Assembly (NCBI GenBank): GCA_000436975.1
Contig: HG000344.1
Coordinates: forward strand, 1-42,388
Source: Clostridium sp. CAG:1000
Lineage (GTDB): Bacteria > Bacillota_I > Bacilli_A > RF39 > UBA660
Direction: 5' to 3'
DNA: 42,388 bases
This document shows positions 33,104 to 41,268 of this stretch, piece by piece. A program made the translations under genes and the position numbers. Positions within the stretch are counted from its first letter, which is position 1. Every line of letters starts with the position of its first letter. The notes under the pieces are model-generated. The model saw only the letters and a program-made list of their open reading frames with translations. It did no database searches and had not been told where the DNA came from.

Positions 33104-33668
33104 CACTACAATTTAATGTTTTAGAATATCCATTATCAACAAGATTATCTAGTATTATAGTTTTAGCATATGTTATTGATACTTTTAATATTTGAAGTAA
33201 TTTTTCTCTTGCTTCTTCATTTGATAATTCTATCTTTTTACCATTTTCTATTACAAATGATGTTAAGTCACCAGTTGATATATTATAAGATATTTCAATT
33301 GTTTGTCCCATTAAATGATTATTAACAGAGGCTGAAACTTCATTCATAATTTTATTACCAAGAGAATAGATATTGTGTGAAATTAATAGAGATGAACTAT
33401 CATTAAAATTACTTGATAAATAATATGAATTACTATTTCTAGTTATTTTATTTTTAGCAATAAAGCTATCTTTTTTATCATAAATAGTAATAGTTTTATA
33501 TGGATCTTTATTATTTTCATGTGTAACTTCTTCTGTAGTTACTTCTAAAAATTCCGGATATTCACTTTCATTAATAAATAAAACATCATTTCTTTCAAAT
33601 GGATTAATAGTTTTATCAAATTCATTTAATTTAACTTTTAATGCTTTATTTAATTCAAATTTATTCAT
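33096..33668 (-). CDS. Conserved-looking soluble protein, unknown function
   Basis: A 190-residue protein with an ideal start (AAGGAGGAAAACATG). It opens MNKFELNKALKVKLNEFDKT and contains SSLLISHNIYSLGNKIMNEV and SASVNNHLMGQTIEISYNIS, which suggests an alpha/beta fold. No signal peptide, TM segment or known catalytic motif is visible. The gene is single, with its own terminator, upstream of murT-gatD on the same strand, but a direct link is not shown. I do not recognise the family. Confidence 0.75.
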   Translation of the reverse strand: MNKFELNKALKVKLNEFDKTINPFERNDVLFINESEYPEFLEVTTEEVTHENNKDPYKTITIYDKKDSFIAKNKITRNSNSYYLSSNFNDSSSLLISHNIYSLGNKIMNEVSASVNNHLMGQTIEISYNISTGDLTSFVIENGKKIELSNEEAREKLLQILKVSITYAKTIILDNLVDNGYSKTLNCSER

Positions 33669-33782
33669 GTTTTCCTCCTTATGTAATTCATTATACTAAC
33701 ATAATTATATGTCTCAGTCAAATAATTGTGTATAAATGTGTAAATAAAAAAGTAGTAATTGAACTACTTAGTATTTAAAACT

Positions 33783-33858
33783 TGGTGACTCATATGGGAT
33801 TTGAACCCATGAATGTCGCCTTGAGAGGGCGATGTGTTAACCATTTCACCAATGAGCC
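33783..33858 (-). tRNA. tRNA-Glu (CTC anticodon)
   Basis: A complete 76-nt cloverleaf on the minus strand, CCA encoded. Acceptor GGCTCAT pairs with ATGAGTC (one G-T). Anticodon stem TCGCC/GGCGA with loop CTCTCAA gives CTC, which reads GAG. T-loop TTCAAAT is normal. Confidence 0.93.
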
Positions 33859-33951
33859 ATCAGCAGTAAAATAATACCATGTTTTTTTATGTTTTTCAAC
33901 TATTTATGAATTATATTTTAAAAAATAGTTAAAAATAATTATAGGTGAGAT

Positions 33952-34386
33952 ATGAAAGAGGAAGAATATAAAAAGTTAGTAGATAAGTTAAGTCCAAAAG
34001 AAGATATATTCAAAGATATATTTATATCATTTATAACTGGTGGCTCTTTAGGACTTCTAGGACAATTGTTATCTAATTATTATATGACTATTTTTAACGT
34101 TAGCGTGACTGATTCGTACCTATTTGTTTTTATTAGTTACATAATTATTGGTTCAGTACTTACTGGAATAGGGGTGTTTGATAAGATACTTAGTATATGT
34201 AAGTGTGGTTTTATAGTACCGTCTACTGGGTTTGCTAATTCTATGACAAGTGCTGCGATGGATTATAGAAAAGAGGGCTTTATCAAGGGAATAGGGTCAA
34301 ATATTTTTAAATTAACAGGTTCCATTATTGTATATGGTATTATTTTTGGATTAATATTTGGGTTTATTAAAGGGGTGATAATATAA
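33952..34386 (+). CDS. spoVAC: Stage V sporulation protein AC
   Basis: A 144-residue membrane protein with the SpoVAC pattern: FITGGSLGLLGQLLSNYY, TGIGVFDKILSICKCGFIVP and STGFANSMTSAAMDYRKEGF, followed by KGIGSNIFKLTGSIIVYGI. Four to five TM helices are expected. In spores SpoVAC forms part of the dipicolinic-acid channel in the inner membrane, also acting in germination. It is the first gene of a spoVAC-AD-AE set; the start follows AGGTGAG. In sporulators this set is forespore-specific; no sigma-G-like promoter was confidently seen. Confidence 0.93.
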   Translation: MKEEEYKKLVDKLSPKEDIFKDIFISFITGGSLGLLGQLLSNYYMTIFNVSVTDSYLFVFISYIIIGSVLTGIGVFDKILSICKCGFIVPSTGFANSMTSAAMDYRKEGFIKGIGSNIFKLTGSIIVYGIIFGLIFGFIKGVII

Positions 34387-35351
34387 CAAACTATTATGAT
34401 TTTATTTATATTAATGAAAAATATAGTCTACTAGGTTCTAATTTAAATAGTCCAATTATTAAAGATAAAGTTGATAAATATATTAATGATTATTATTTAA
34501 AAATGAAGTCTATTGAATTAGGGGAAAGCAAATATCAAGAACTTACTATAAAAGGTGTTATGAATAAAAATAAAAAGGTAGAAAGTGATATAGATTTATT
34601 GATAAGTACTGACTTACAAAATCAAAATCTTTCATCTTCCTTATCATCGATGAGATTTAAAATACCTTTTTTAGGTATATATTCAGCTTGCGCTGGTTTT
34701 ACAGAAGGGTTGATAGTTGCAAGTTCACTGATTAATAAAAATGATGAAAATATTATAGTGACAACATCATCTCATAACCTAGTATCAGAAAAACAATTTA
34801 GGTATCCAGTTGAGTATGGCGCAATTAGAAAAAAAGTTAATACTTGTACTAGTACAGGAAGTATAAGTGTATTGCTATCTAAGAATAAATCTAATATAAG
34901 GGTAGAAAGTTCAACTGTAGGTAGTGTTTATAGTATGTATAATGATACTAATAACATGGGAGCTGCGATGGCATATAGTGCCTGTGAAACTATTAAAAAG
35001 CATTTGATTGATACAGGAAGAGATGAGAAATATTATGATTTGATTTTAACTGGTGATTTAGGTATATATGGTACTAAAATATTAAAAGAATGCTATAAGA
35101 AAAAATATAAAAATACACTTGATAATGTTATTGATAGTGGAAGTATATTTTATAATAAAAAGAATGTTTATGCTGGAGCTAGTGGTCCTTTGTGTTTACC
35201 ATTAATATTATTTGATCATATTTTACCTTTAAAAAAATATAATAAAATTTTAATAGTCGGTACAGGTTCATTACATTCAGTTTTGAGTACAAATCTAAAT
35301 TTAAATATACCAAGTATTTCTCATGCGGTTAGTCTGGAGGTGTCATATTGA
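34383..35351 (+). CDS. spoVAD: Stage V sporulation protein AD, apparent ATA start
   Basis: Thiolase-fold SpoVAD, which binds dipicolinic acid. It contains KIPFLGIYSACAGFTEGLIV, TSSHNLVSEKQFRYPVEYGA, GASGPLCLPLILFD, and GTGSLHSVLSTNLNLNIPSI. Conserved-looking coding sequence (YDFIYINEKYSLLGSNLNSP) extends upstream of the first ATG (34503), and the frame is open back to a stop at 34368-34370. No ATG, GTG or TTG occurs in this stretch. ATA at 34383 sits at ideal distance from AGGGGTG (34371-34377) and overlaps the spoVAC stop, so it is the likely start: either a rare AUA initiation codon or a mutated or misread ATG. From ATA the product is 322 residues, slightly short for SpoVAD. Confidence 0.82.
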   Translation: MTNYYDFIYINEKYSLLGSNLNSPIIKDKVDKYINDYYLKMKSIELGESKYQELTIKGVMNKNKKVESDIDLLISTDLQNQNLSSSLSSMRFKIPFLGIYSACAGFTEGLIVASSLINKNDENIIVTTSSHNLVSEKQFRYPVEYGAIRKKVNTCTSTGSISVLLSKNKSNIRVESSTVGSVYSMYNDTNNMGAAMAYSACETIKKHLIDTGRDEKYYDLILTGDLGIYGTKILKECYKKKYKNTLDNVIDSGSIFYNKKNVYAGASGPLCLPLILFDHILPLKKYNKILIVGTGSLHSVLSTNLNLNIPSISHAVSLEVSY

Positions 35352-35698
35352 TATACTTATTATCATTTTTATTTTGTGGCTTGCTGTGCGCATTATCACA
35401 ACTTGTTCTTGATAAAACCAAATTAACGCCAGGGCATATAAATACTATCTTGGTTATTATTGGATGTGCTTTATCTGGATTTGGAATATATGATCATATG
35501 ATAAATATATTTCATGCAGGATGTAGTGTCCCAATTATGAATTTTGGTCATTTACTTGTTACTGGAGCATATGAAGGTTTTAAACAATATGGATTTATTG
35601 GCTTATTTAAAGGTGTTTTAATTAATGCTTCAGCAGGAATAAGTATTACTATATTAATGGCTGTATTAATGAGTTTATTTTTTAAAGTGAAACATTAG
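35348..35698 (+). CDS. spoVAE: Stage V sporulation protein AE
   Basis: A 116-residue membrane protein with the SpoVAE (short, AEB-type) pattern: CALSQLVLDKTKLTPGHINT, VIIGCALSGFGIYDHMI, and HAGCSVPIMNFGHLLVTGAY with EGFKQYGFIGLFKGV. It starts at TTG 35348, overlapping the spoVAD stop, behind GGAGGTG. It is homologous in fold to SpoVAC and completes the core DPA-channel genes. spoVAA, AB, AF and gpr are not in the window. A terminator follows immediately. Confidence 0.93.
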   Translation: MIYLLSFLFCGLLCALSQLVLDKTKLTPGHINTILVIIGCALSGFGIYDHMINIFHAGCSVPIMNFGHLLVTGAYEGFKQYGFIGLFKGVLINASAGISITILMAVLMSLFFKVKH

Positions 35699-35729
35699 AT
35701 AAAAAGCATATACTTTTTATCTTTTTTTT
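35698..35729 (+). terminator. Terminator of the spoVA genes
   Basis: GATAAAAAG (35698-35706) pairs with CTTTTTATC (35713-35721), then eight T. Confidence 0.9.
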
Positions 35730-35731
35730 GG

Positions 35732-35737
35732 TATAAT
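35732..35737 (+). promoter_or_regulatory. -10 box upstream of the membrane protein-scpAB operon
   Basis: TATAAT at 35732-35737 just after the T run; the -35 region is the terminator's T-rich arm, with no clear consensus. Confidence 0.45.
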
Positions 35738-35769
35738 TTCAGTAGGAATAAAGAGTAAAGGTGATATAT

Positions 35770-36804
35770 ATGAATCAAAATATAACTAATAATACAAGCA
35801 ATAACACTTCTTCACAAAATGTGAAATCTCCTCAAAATACTAGTGTTAATACTAATCCTGTACAAAATACAGTTCAACCTCAAACTAGTAATGTGGTAGA
35901 AGAAGTAGTGGTAAATCCAATTGATGCATCTACTGGTATAAATCCTAATAATGAAGTTGCTCCAGTAGAAACAGAAGTTATAAATACTTCTCGTAAAAAG
36001 TCATCTAATATATTTATGTTTATAATTATTATTTTGATTATAGTTTTTATTTATAAAATAGATGATGTTATTGCATATTTTGATAATAATTTTTCGCCAA
36101 CTATTAGCGATAGAGTAGAAAATACAACTAGCAGTAATTTAGTTGATGGATTCATTGTTATGAACGAAAATAATAGTTTTATTAAAGTAGAAAAAATCAA
36201 GTTTTATAACTTTAAAAAGAGTAATGGAGAAATAGTTTACAATTATGTTTCTGATAAAAAATATAAATCTACTGATTCATTAGGTATTTATATTGAAATA
36301 TATAATATAGAAAAAGAACTATTATATAAAGAACTTGTTAATATATCTAATGTTGAAACTGACGCAATAAGAACTAATAATATGAAAGTGACTAATGATG
36401 TATATCAAGATGCATATTATATTTTGATTAAAACTTATAGTGAAGATGAAAAAAATAAGAAAACAACATTAACATGTAAGTATGATGAAAGTAATGATAT
36501 GATAGTCTTAAATTATAAAATTACTTATAATTTTACTAATAATGTATTAACTAGTTATACTGTTTCAAAAGAGTTTTTAGCAAGCGATATAAATTCTGCT
36601 CAAACTAAAGTAAAAGATGAATTATTTAATGAAAATAATGAAGCTATAAAGTATGGCATAACTACTGAATATAGTGAAAATAAACTATCTTATACAGTTG
36701 ATTTAAATAATGTGAAAGAAGGGTTTAAACCACTATATGATTCTAATACTGTTAGAAAAACAATTATTAATAAAGAAAGTTTAAAGAAATGGAATTGTGA
36801 ATGA
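35770..36804 (+). CDS. Single-pass membrane protein with Asn/Thr-rich N-terminus, unknown function
   Basis: A 344-residue protein from ATG 35770 (AAAGGTGA upstream). Residues 1-75 are a low-complexity Asn/Thr/Ser/Val segment (NITNNTSNNTSSQNV). A TM helix lies at about 80-97 (SNIFMFIIIILIIVFIYKI), after RKK. The remaining ~250 residues should be outside and show beta-rich alternation (ENNSFIKVEKIKFYNFKK, TLTCKYDESNDMIVLNYKIT). The C-terminus ends in KKWNCE. No known family is recognised. It overlaps scpA by 4 nt, so it is in the same operon. Confidence 0.75.
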   Translation: MNQNITNNTSNNTSSQNVKSPQNTSVNTNPVQNTVQPQTSNVVEEVVVNPIDASTGINPNNEVAPVETEVINTSRKKSSNIFMFIIIILIIVFIYKIDDVIAYFDNNFSPTISDRVENTTSSNLVDGFIVMNENNSFIKVEKIKFYNFKKSNGEIVYNYVSDKKYKSTDSLGIYIEIYNIEKELLYKELVNISNVETDAIRTNNMKVTNDVYQDAYYILIKTYSEDEKNKKTTLTCKYDESNDMIVLNYKITYNFTNNVLTSYTVSKEFLASDINSAQTKVKDELFNENNEAIKYGITTEYSENKLSYTVDLNNVKEGFKPLYDSNTVRKTIINKESLKKWNCE

Positions 36805-37544
36805 TGGATAATTTATTATTACAAGTACAAAGTAATAATAGTACTGGGGGCTTTGAGGGTCCATTAGATTTATTATTACATTTGATTAAAAAATCGAAAG
36901 TGGAAATTTTTGATGTTCAAATATCTGATATAACTCAACAATATTTAGATTATATAAAAGCAATGTCTGATTTAAATCTTGATATCGCTAGTGAATATCT
37001 AGTGATGGCTGCTGAATTGATAGAAATTAAAAGTAAAAAACTGCTTCCAAGCAAAGAAGAAGAAAATTCTTTAGAAGAAGTAGAAAATTCAGAAGAAAAA
37101 TTAAAAAGAAGATTACTTGAATATCAAAAATATAAAGAAAGTACTGGCGTATTTAGAAATCTAGAAGAAAAAAGATTTAATTATTATACTAAAGCACCAG
37201 AATCTTTAAAACAATATACGAATGAAACTATTGAAAATGATGGAACGATTGATGTATATGATTTATTAAATGCTTTTCAAAAATTATTAGAAAGACAAGA
37301 ATATAATAAACCATTAAATACAAAAATTGCTAGAAAAGAGTTGTCAGTTAAAGAAAGAGTTGTTAAAATAAGAGAGATACTTAAAGAGCAAAAGAGAGTA
37401 AAATTTACTTCTCTTTTTGATGACTTTAGTAAATCTTATGTGGTTGTTACTTTTTTATCTGTTCTTGAAATGGCTAAAAATAGAGAAATAACTTTAAAAC
37501 AAGATAATAATTTTTCAGATATTTATTTAGAAAGAGTTGATTAA
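36801..37544 (+). CDS. scpA: Segregation and condensation protein A
   Basis: A 247-residue kleisin subunit of the SMC-ScpAB condensin. The N-terminal part shows FEGPLDLLLHLIKKSKVEIF and DVQISDITQQYLDYIKAM, then the SEYLVMAAELIEIKSKKLLP segment that contacts the SMC neck. The C-terminal winged helix (VTFLSVLEMAKNREITLKQD) contacts the SMC head. Length is normal. It overlaps the upstream membrane-protein gene (ATGATGG; 36801 or 36804 may be used) and is followed by scpB. Confidence 0.95.
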   Translation: MMDNLLLQVQSNNSTGGFEGPLDLLLHLIKKSKVEIFDVQISDITQQYLDYIKAMSDLNLDIASEYLVMAAELIEIKSKKLLPSKEEENSLEEVENSEEKLKRRLLEYQKYKESTGVFRNLEEKRFNYYTKAPESLKQYTNETIENDGTIDVYDLLNAFQKLLERQEYNKPLNTKIARKELSVKERVVKIREILKEQKRVKFTSLFDDFSKSYVVVTFLSVLEMAKNREITLKQDNNFSDIYLERVD

Positions 37545-37545
37545 C

Positions 37546-38112
37546 GTGAATTATAAAGCTGTAATAGAAGGTATACTTTTTATAGTAGGGGATGAAGGTA
37601 TTTCATTACAAGAAATATCTAATATTCTTAATATAGGGATTGAAGATGTTAAAAATAGTTTAATTGAACTTAAAAAAGATTATGATGATGAAGGCCGTGG
37701 GCTTAGAATATCATTTTTAGGTAATGCATTTAAACTAACCACTAAGGAAGAACATAAAGAGTATTATGAAAAACTTGTAACTGATACTAAAAGTAATGGA
37801 CTTTCTAATGCTGCATTAGAAGTATTAGCAGTAATCGCATATAATGAACCAATAACTAGAATCGAAATAGATGAGATTAGGGGAGTTAATAGTTCTCAAA
37901 TAGTTAGAAGACTACTAGCTCGTGGCTTTATTAAAATATGTGGTAAAAAAGATACAATAGGTAAACCTAGTTTATATAAAACTACTAATGAATTTTTAGA
38001 TTATTTTGGACTTTCATCTAGTTCTGATTTACCTGAGATAGTAATAAAAAAAGATAAAGAAGATAAAGATAATATGGATCTATATGATTCTACATATAAA
38101 GAAAAGGAATAA
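37546..38112 (+). CDS. scpB: Segregation and condensation protein B
   Basis: About 188 residues with two winged-helix domains, binding ScpA in the SMC complex. Motifs are VIEGILFIVGDEGISLQEIS, the family core ALEVLAVIAYNEPITRIEI, DEIRGVNSSQIVRRLLARGF and GRPSLY-like KPSLYKTTNEFLDYFGL. GTG 37546 is chosen because it lies just after the scpA stop with AAAGAG nine bases upstream; a TTG at 37537 directly abuts that site. The C-terminal tail is Asp/Lys-rich. The terminator overlaps its stop. Confidence 0.95.
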   Translation: MNYKAVIEGILFIVGDEGISLQEISNILNIGIEDVKNSLIELKKDYDDEGRGLRISFLGNAFKLTTKEEHKEYYEKLVTDTKSNGLSNAALEVLAVIAYNEPITRIEIDEIRGVNSSQIVRRLLARGFIKICGKKDTIGKPSLYKTTNEFLDYFGLSSSSDLPEIVIKKDKEDKDNMDLYDSTYKEKE

Positions 38113-38130
38113 TTTTTAGTTATTCCTTTT
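38102..38130. terminator. Bidirectional terminator after scpB
   Basis: AAAAGGAATAA (38102-38112) pairs with TTATTCCTTTT (38120-38130); it also covers the end of the convergent kinase-like gene. Confidence 0.85.
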
Positions 38131-38863
38131 AATATAGAGTTAATTTTAATTTGTTTTTAATATGATTTACTGTTTCTTCATCAAATTCATCTATATATTC
38201 TAAACCATTAAATTCATGTGATTCTTCCAATGCATGTTCAAATAAAGCTCTTTGTTTTGTTGTTAACATTTTTTTTATAGCAAAACTATTTTTTTCAAAA
38301 TTTTCATAAAAATTCATTGGTTTTACTCCAAATAGTATATTAAGAGTCATTATACAAGCTCTATTAGATGACATTATAACACCTATATTATATTCATTTT
38401 CCCCTCTAAATTCTTTAAAACAACCACTATCTAAGTCTAAAAATTGTAAATCAAATTCATCATTCATTATTATATTATCTTCGTGCAAATCAATATATGA
38501 ATAGCTGATTGATTTGAAAAAATTTAATACTTCCCATATTTGTTTAGCAATTATTAATCTTTGACTATAAGGTATGCTAGGATCTATTATTTTTTTACTT
38601 AATACCATATATTTTTTATAATATTTCATTGCATATCCACTAAAGTAATCATCCATAATTATTGAATATAGTGGGGTAATACAATTTTTATGATGAATAT
38701 TACTTAGCCTTTCTACAGTTTCTTTTCTATCATCTGCGAATACTGGGTCTAAAAACTTTAATACTTCATCTTTGTCAATATAAAGAACACTTTCACTGTG
38801 TGCACATGGATTAAAATGTTTAAGTTTTTTTAATTCTTTATTACTTATTATTCTTTCTTTCAT
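38129..38863 (-). CDS. Protein kinase-like protein (tandem copy 2)
   Basis: About 244 residues from ATG 38863 (GAGGTAAAT upstream). It has a minimal kinase fold: a possible beta-3 lysine in DEVLKFLDP, a catalytic loop SYIDLHEDNIIM (HxD-like, with Asp and Asn) and a metal-binding LQFLDLDSGCF in place of DFG. Such small kinase-like proteins resemble RIO/aminoglycoside-kinase or lipopolysaccharide-kinase types; the substrate is unknown. The similar gene just upstream has the same catalytic layout, so they are tandem paralogues; their coding sequences almost touch and are probably coupled. No TM segments. Confidence 0.7.
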   Translation of the reverse strand: MKERIISNKELKKLKHFNPCAHSESVLYIDKDEVLKFLDPVFADDRKETVERLSNIHHKNCITPLYSIIMDDYFSGYAMKYYKKYMVLSKKIIDPSIPYSQRLIIAKQIWEVLNFFKSISYSYIDLHEDNIIMNDEFDLQFLDLDSGCFKEFRGENEYNIGVIMSSNRACIMTLNILFGVKPMNFYENFEKNSFAIKKMLTTKQRALFEHALEESHEFNGLEYIDEFDEETVNHIKNKLKLTLY

Positions 38864-38865
38864 AT

Positions 38866-39597
38866 TTACCTCAAACACAATATTTTTTTCATTCCTTCTG
38901 TATAATCTTCATTAAAGTAGTCTAAATAATCTAGTGGATTAATTTCATTATTCATATCTAGGAATGCAAAGTCATATAATTCTTTTTGTTTTTTACTAGA
39001 TAATGCGTATATTGATTTGGCTCTTGAGTCTTTTATATTTGTAATATTAAAGTCAATTGTATTTAAAAGTAGTTGCATACATAAATAGATAAGTCTTCTT
39101 CTTGCTTCTAATCTATTTATTTCATATTCTTCATTATCGAATCTACTTTTTAAAAGTATACTATCCATATCAATAGTTTTAACATTTTGATTTCTAATTA
39201 AAAAATTATCTTCATGTATGTCATAATAAATAGCATCATTTTTTTCTATTTCGAGTATTATTTGACATATTTTAATAGCAATATTTTTTCTTATGTTATA
39301 GTCTATATTTTTAATACTTAATAAATCATATAATGCATCATAATCATATAAATATTCCATTTGTACACCTATTAAATCTTTACCATTAAATAGGGCATAT
39401 TCAGGTATGACACATCCTTCTATATTAATAGTGTTTAACTTTTCTAATATCCTTTTTTTATTATTGATATCAACTTTATAATTATATAGTTTTATTAAAT
39501 ACTCTTTATATAAATATATATCACTTTCGGTATTCAGTCTTGTATTAATATGTATTAATTTCTTTCTAATGCTTTTACTTAATTGTTTGCTTTGCAT
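38866..39597 (-). CDS. Protein kinase-like protein (tandem copy 1)
   Basis: A 243-residue protein, first of the tandem pair on the minus strand. Kinase-like features: ESDIYLYKEYLIKLYNYKVD (possible beta-3 Lys), YYDIHEDNFLIRNQN as catalytic loop, and KTIDMDSILL as metal-binding segment. It shares the layout of its neighbour: a C-terminal helical part ending with LDYFNEDYTEGMKKILCLR, comparable to YIDEFDEETVNHIKNKL there. Overall identity is low, so the duplication is old. The catalytic residues seem present in both. Function unknown; they may form a heterodimer. Confidence 0.7.
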   Translation of the reverse strand: MQSKQLSKSIRKKLIHINTRLNTESDIYLYKEYLIKLYNYKVDINNKKRILEKLNTINIEGCVIPEYALFNGKDLIGVQMEYLYDYDALYDLLSIKNIDYNIRKNIAIKICQIILEIEKNDAIYYDIHEDNFLIRNQNVKTIDMDSILLKSRFDNEEYEINRLEARRRLIYLCMQLLLNTIDFNITNIKDSRAKSIYALSSKKQKELYDFAFLDMNNEINPLDYLDYFNEDYTEGMKKILCLR

Positions 39598-39634
39598 TAT
39601 TACGCCCTAGAAATATGTTTTTTAGTATAACATA

Positions 39635-39664
39635 AAACAGTTAAATAATCAAATTTAACTGTTT
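39635..39664 (-). terminator. Terminator of the HAD gene
   Basis: AAACAGTTAAAT (39635-39646) pairs with ATTTAACTGTTT (39653-39664); minus-strand continuation is TTTTATG. Confidence 0.8.
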
Positions 39665-40368
39665 AATATATCTTTTATTAGTACACTGACTGAACTATAT
39701 TTTTTAATATTTTTGTTGTTTTTTAATATATCAATAGACTTTTCCATACAAGAACCATTATAATCATTAATCATATCAATATCTGTATAACTATCTCCGA
39801 TAGTGTAAATATTTTCTTTTTTGAAATTAGCTTTTTTCATTAATAAATCTATTGCTCTAGATTTATTGGTTTCTTTTGAAATAAGTTCTATTTCATAGTT
39901 TTGTGTAAAATATATATTAAGTTTATTATTGTATTTTTTAACAACATCCATCATTACTTTTTTAAATGTTTCAATATCTTTTTGAAATCCTATTGTTATT
40001 TTTGATATATCTGGATTATTAATATCATTTGTGTCTTCTGTATAGTAAGAATACATTACACTCTTTGGTTTATATTTTGATAAATAGTTAGTGATATTAA
40101 ATAAAATATTTTTATCAATTTTATAATGAAATAGGGTAGATTTATCTTTTTTAATAACAAGGCTTCCATGATTAAGTATTAAATAGTCATATTCAATATT
40201 ATATTTATCAATCTCTTTCTTTAATGAGTTATATGTTCTTCCTGTTGCGATGATAAATATATTACCATTTTCTCTAAATTTATTTATTGAGTTTATATTA
40301 TTTAACATATCACTATTATTTATAAATAATGTTCTATCATAATCTACTACTAATACCTTTTTATTCAT
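39655..40368 (-). CDS. HAD superfamily hydrolase, Cof-type
   Basis: A 237-residue phosphatase-like protein. Motif I is VLVVDYDRTLF (DxD nucleophile), motif II FIIATGRTYNSL, motif III Lys in NKSRAIDLLMKKANF, motif IV YTIGDSYTDIDMINDYNGSC. The large cap between motifs II and III is of the C2/Cof type, so sugar phosphates, nucleotides or flavin phosphates are plausible substrates. All catalytic residues are present. It starts after AAGGAGAATT and is monocistronic or cotranscribed with the 172-residue gene upstream. Confidence 0.92.
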   Translation of the reverse strand: MNKKVLVVDYDRTLFINNSDMLNNINSINKFRENGNIFIIATGRTYNSLKKEIDKYNIEYDYLILNHGSLVIKKDKSTLFHYKIDKNILFNITNYLSKYKPKSVMYSYYTEDTNDINNPDISKITIGFQKDIETFKKVMMDVVKKYNNKLNIYFTQNYEIELISKETNKSRAIDLLMKKANFKKENIYTIGDSYTDIDMINDYNGSCMEKSIDILKNNKNIKKYSSVSVLIKDILNS

Positions 40369-40431
40369 AATTAATTCTCCTTATATATTTTAACATTTTT
40401 ATTTAAAATAAAAAAGAGATTTTTAATAAAT

Positions 40432-40950
40432 CTACTTCATATACCTTATCAAATACATTTCTTTTCCATTATATGCCTCATCATGTTCAAAGTGTACTTG
40501 ATATTTACCATAGTTTTTAAGTTCACATGCTAGAGTACAAAAACTATTTAATTTATACTGTAGTTCTGGATCATTATCACTTACACATAATCCAATAAAC
40601 TTATCTTGAGTAGTTGATTGCAAGTATGACATTGATGGTAAAACCCCATTAGATATAATAACATCAAAATCATTTAATAATGGTACTTTTATTTCATTAT
40701 TTGGCATAACTATAGTATTCATATCTATATAGCCATAAGCACCATTAATTCCTATTCTATCTAGTTCTTTTTCTTTTATTTTATCAGATAATAAAAATTG
40801 TTTATAATCTTTTAAATATTGTGACATAGATGTTTGAGGACTTTGATATAATTCTAAAATATTATTATATTTGGATGGATCAAATCCATAACTTTTAATA
40901 AATTCTAGAAATAAAAGTGAGTTATCTACATCACCAGTTTTTCTTTTCAT
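40432..40950 (-). CDS. Small soluble protein, unknown function
   Basis: A 172-residue protein starting MKRKTGDVDNSLLFLEFIKS after GAAAGGGTT. It has no signal peptide or TM segment. Visible features are DFDVIISNGVLPSMSYLQST, FIGLCVSDNDPELQYKL, and the C-terminal YQVHFEHDEAYNGKEMYLIR. I do not recognise the family. It lies on the minus strand upstream of the HAD gene with a 63-nt gap, so cotranscription is possible. Confidence 0.65.
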   Translation of the reverse strand: MKRKTGDVDNSLLFLEFIKSYGFDPSKYNNILELYQSPQTSMSQYLKDYKQFLLSDKIKEKELDRIGINGAYGYIDMNTIVMPNNEIKVPLLNDFDVIISNGVLPSMSYLQSTTQDKFIGLCVSDNDPELQYKLNSFCTLACELKNYGKYQVHFEHDEAYNGKEMYLIRYMK

Positions 40951-41000
40951 TTTTTAACCCTTTCAAATGTATACATATCATACAACAATAAAAATAAAAA

Positions 41001-41020
41001 ATCAATCATTTCTGATTGAT
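41001..41020 (-). terminator. Terminator downstream of the truncated tRNA-Leu
   Basis: On the minus strand ATCAATCA (41020-41013), GAAA loop, TGATTGAT (41008-41001), then TTTTTTATTTTT. Confidence 0.85.
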
Positions 41021-41059
41021 ATTTATCTAAAAGTCCGAATAGTTCGAACAGTTTTACTA

Positions 41060-41127
41060 ATGGTGCAAGAGATGGCGTCAGATTTTGGGTCTACCGCGTC
41101 TACTAGTTCCGCCATACGAGTAAGATT
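41060..41127 (-). pseudogene. Truncated, degenerate tRNA-Leu copy
   Basis: On the minus strand, ACTCGTATGGCGG, then GTAGACGCGGTAGA, then CCCAAAATCT match the 5' half of the intact tRNA-Leu (41672-41758). After the anticodon arm the sequence departs and the variable and T arms are not recognisable. A CCATCTCTTGCACCA segment follows. D-loop GG is changed to AG, U33 to C, and the anticodon stem has a mismatch, so it cannot work as a tRNA. A TATAAT (minus strand, 41138-41133) and a terminator (41020-41001) suggest that it is still transcribed. Confidence 0.75.
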
Positions 41128-41134
41128 ATCTAAT

Positions 41135-41154
41135 TATAACAAGTTATAACAAGT
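41135..41154. repeat. Tandem 10-bp direct repeat in the pseudo-tRNA promoter
   Basis: TTATAACAAG occurs twice in a row (41135-41154), giving two overlapping -10-like TATAAT/TATAAC boxes on the minus strand. Confidence 0.6.
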
Positions 41155-41268
41155 TTTTAATTAGACATCAATTTTTTTCTAAACTTCTACAGTTATTTTA
41201 TCTTCATAATATGTTTTTCTATGATAAAATGTATGCTATAATGAACATAAAGATAGGGAGGTGTGAAA

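Noticed and set aside
40967..41149. Plus-strand open frame of 60 codons across the truncated tRNA-Leu
   Set aside because: It runs antisense through the tRNA-derived sequence and terminator and has no ribosome-binding site.
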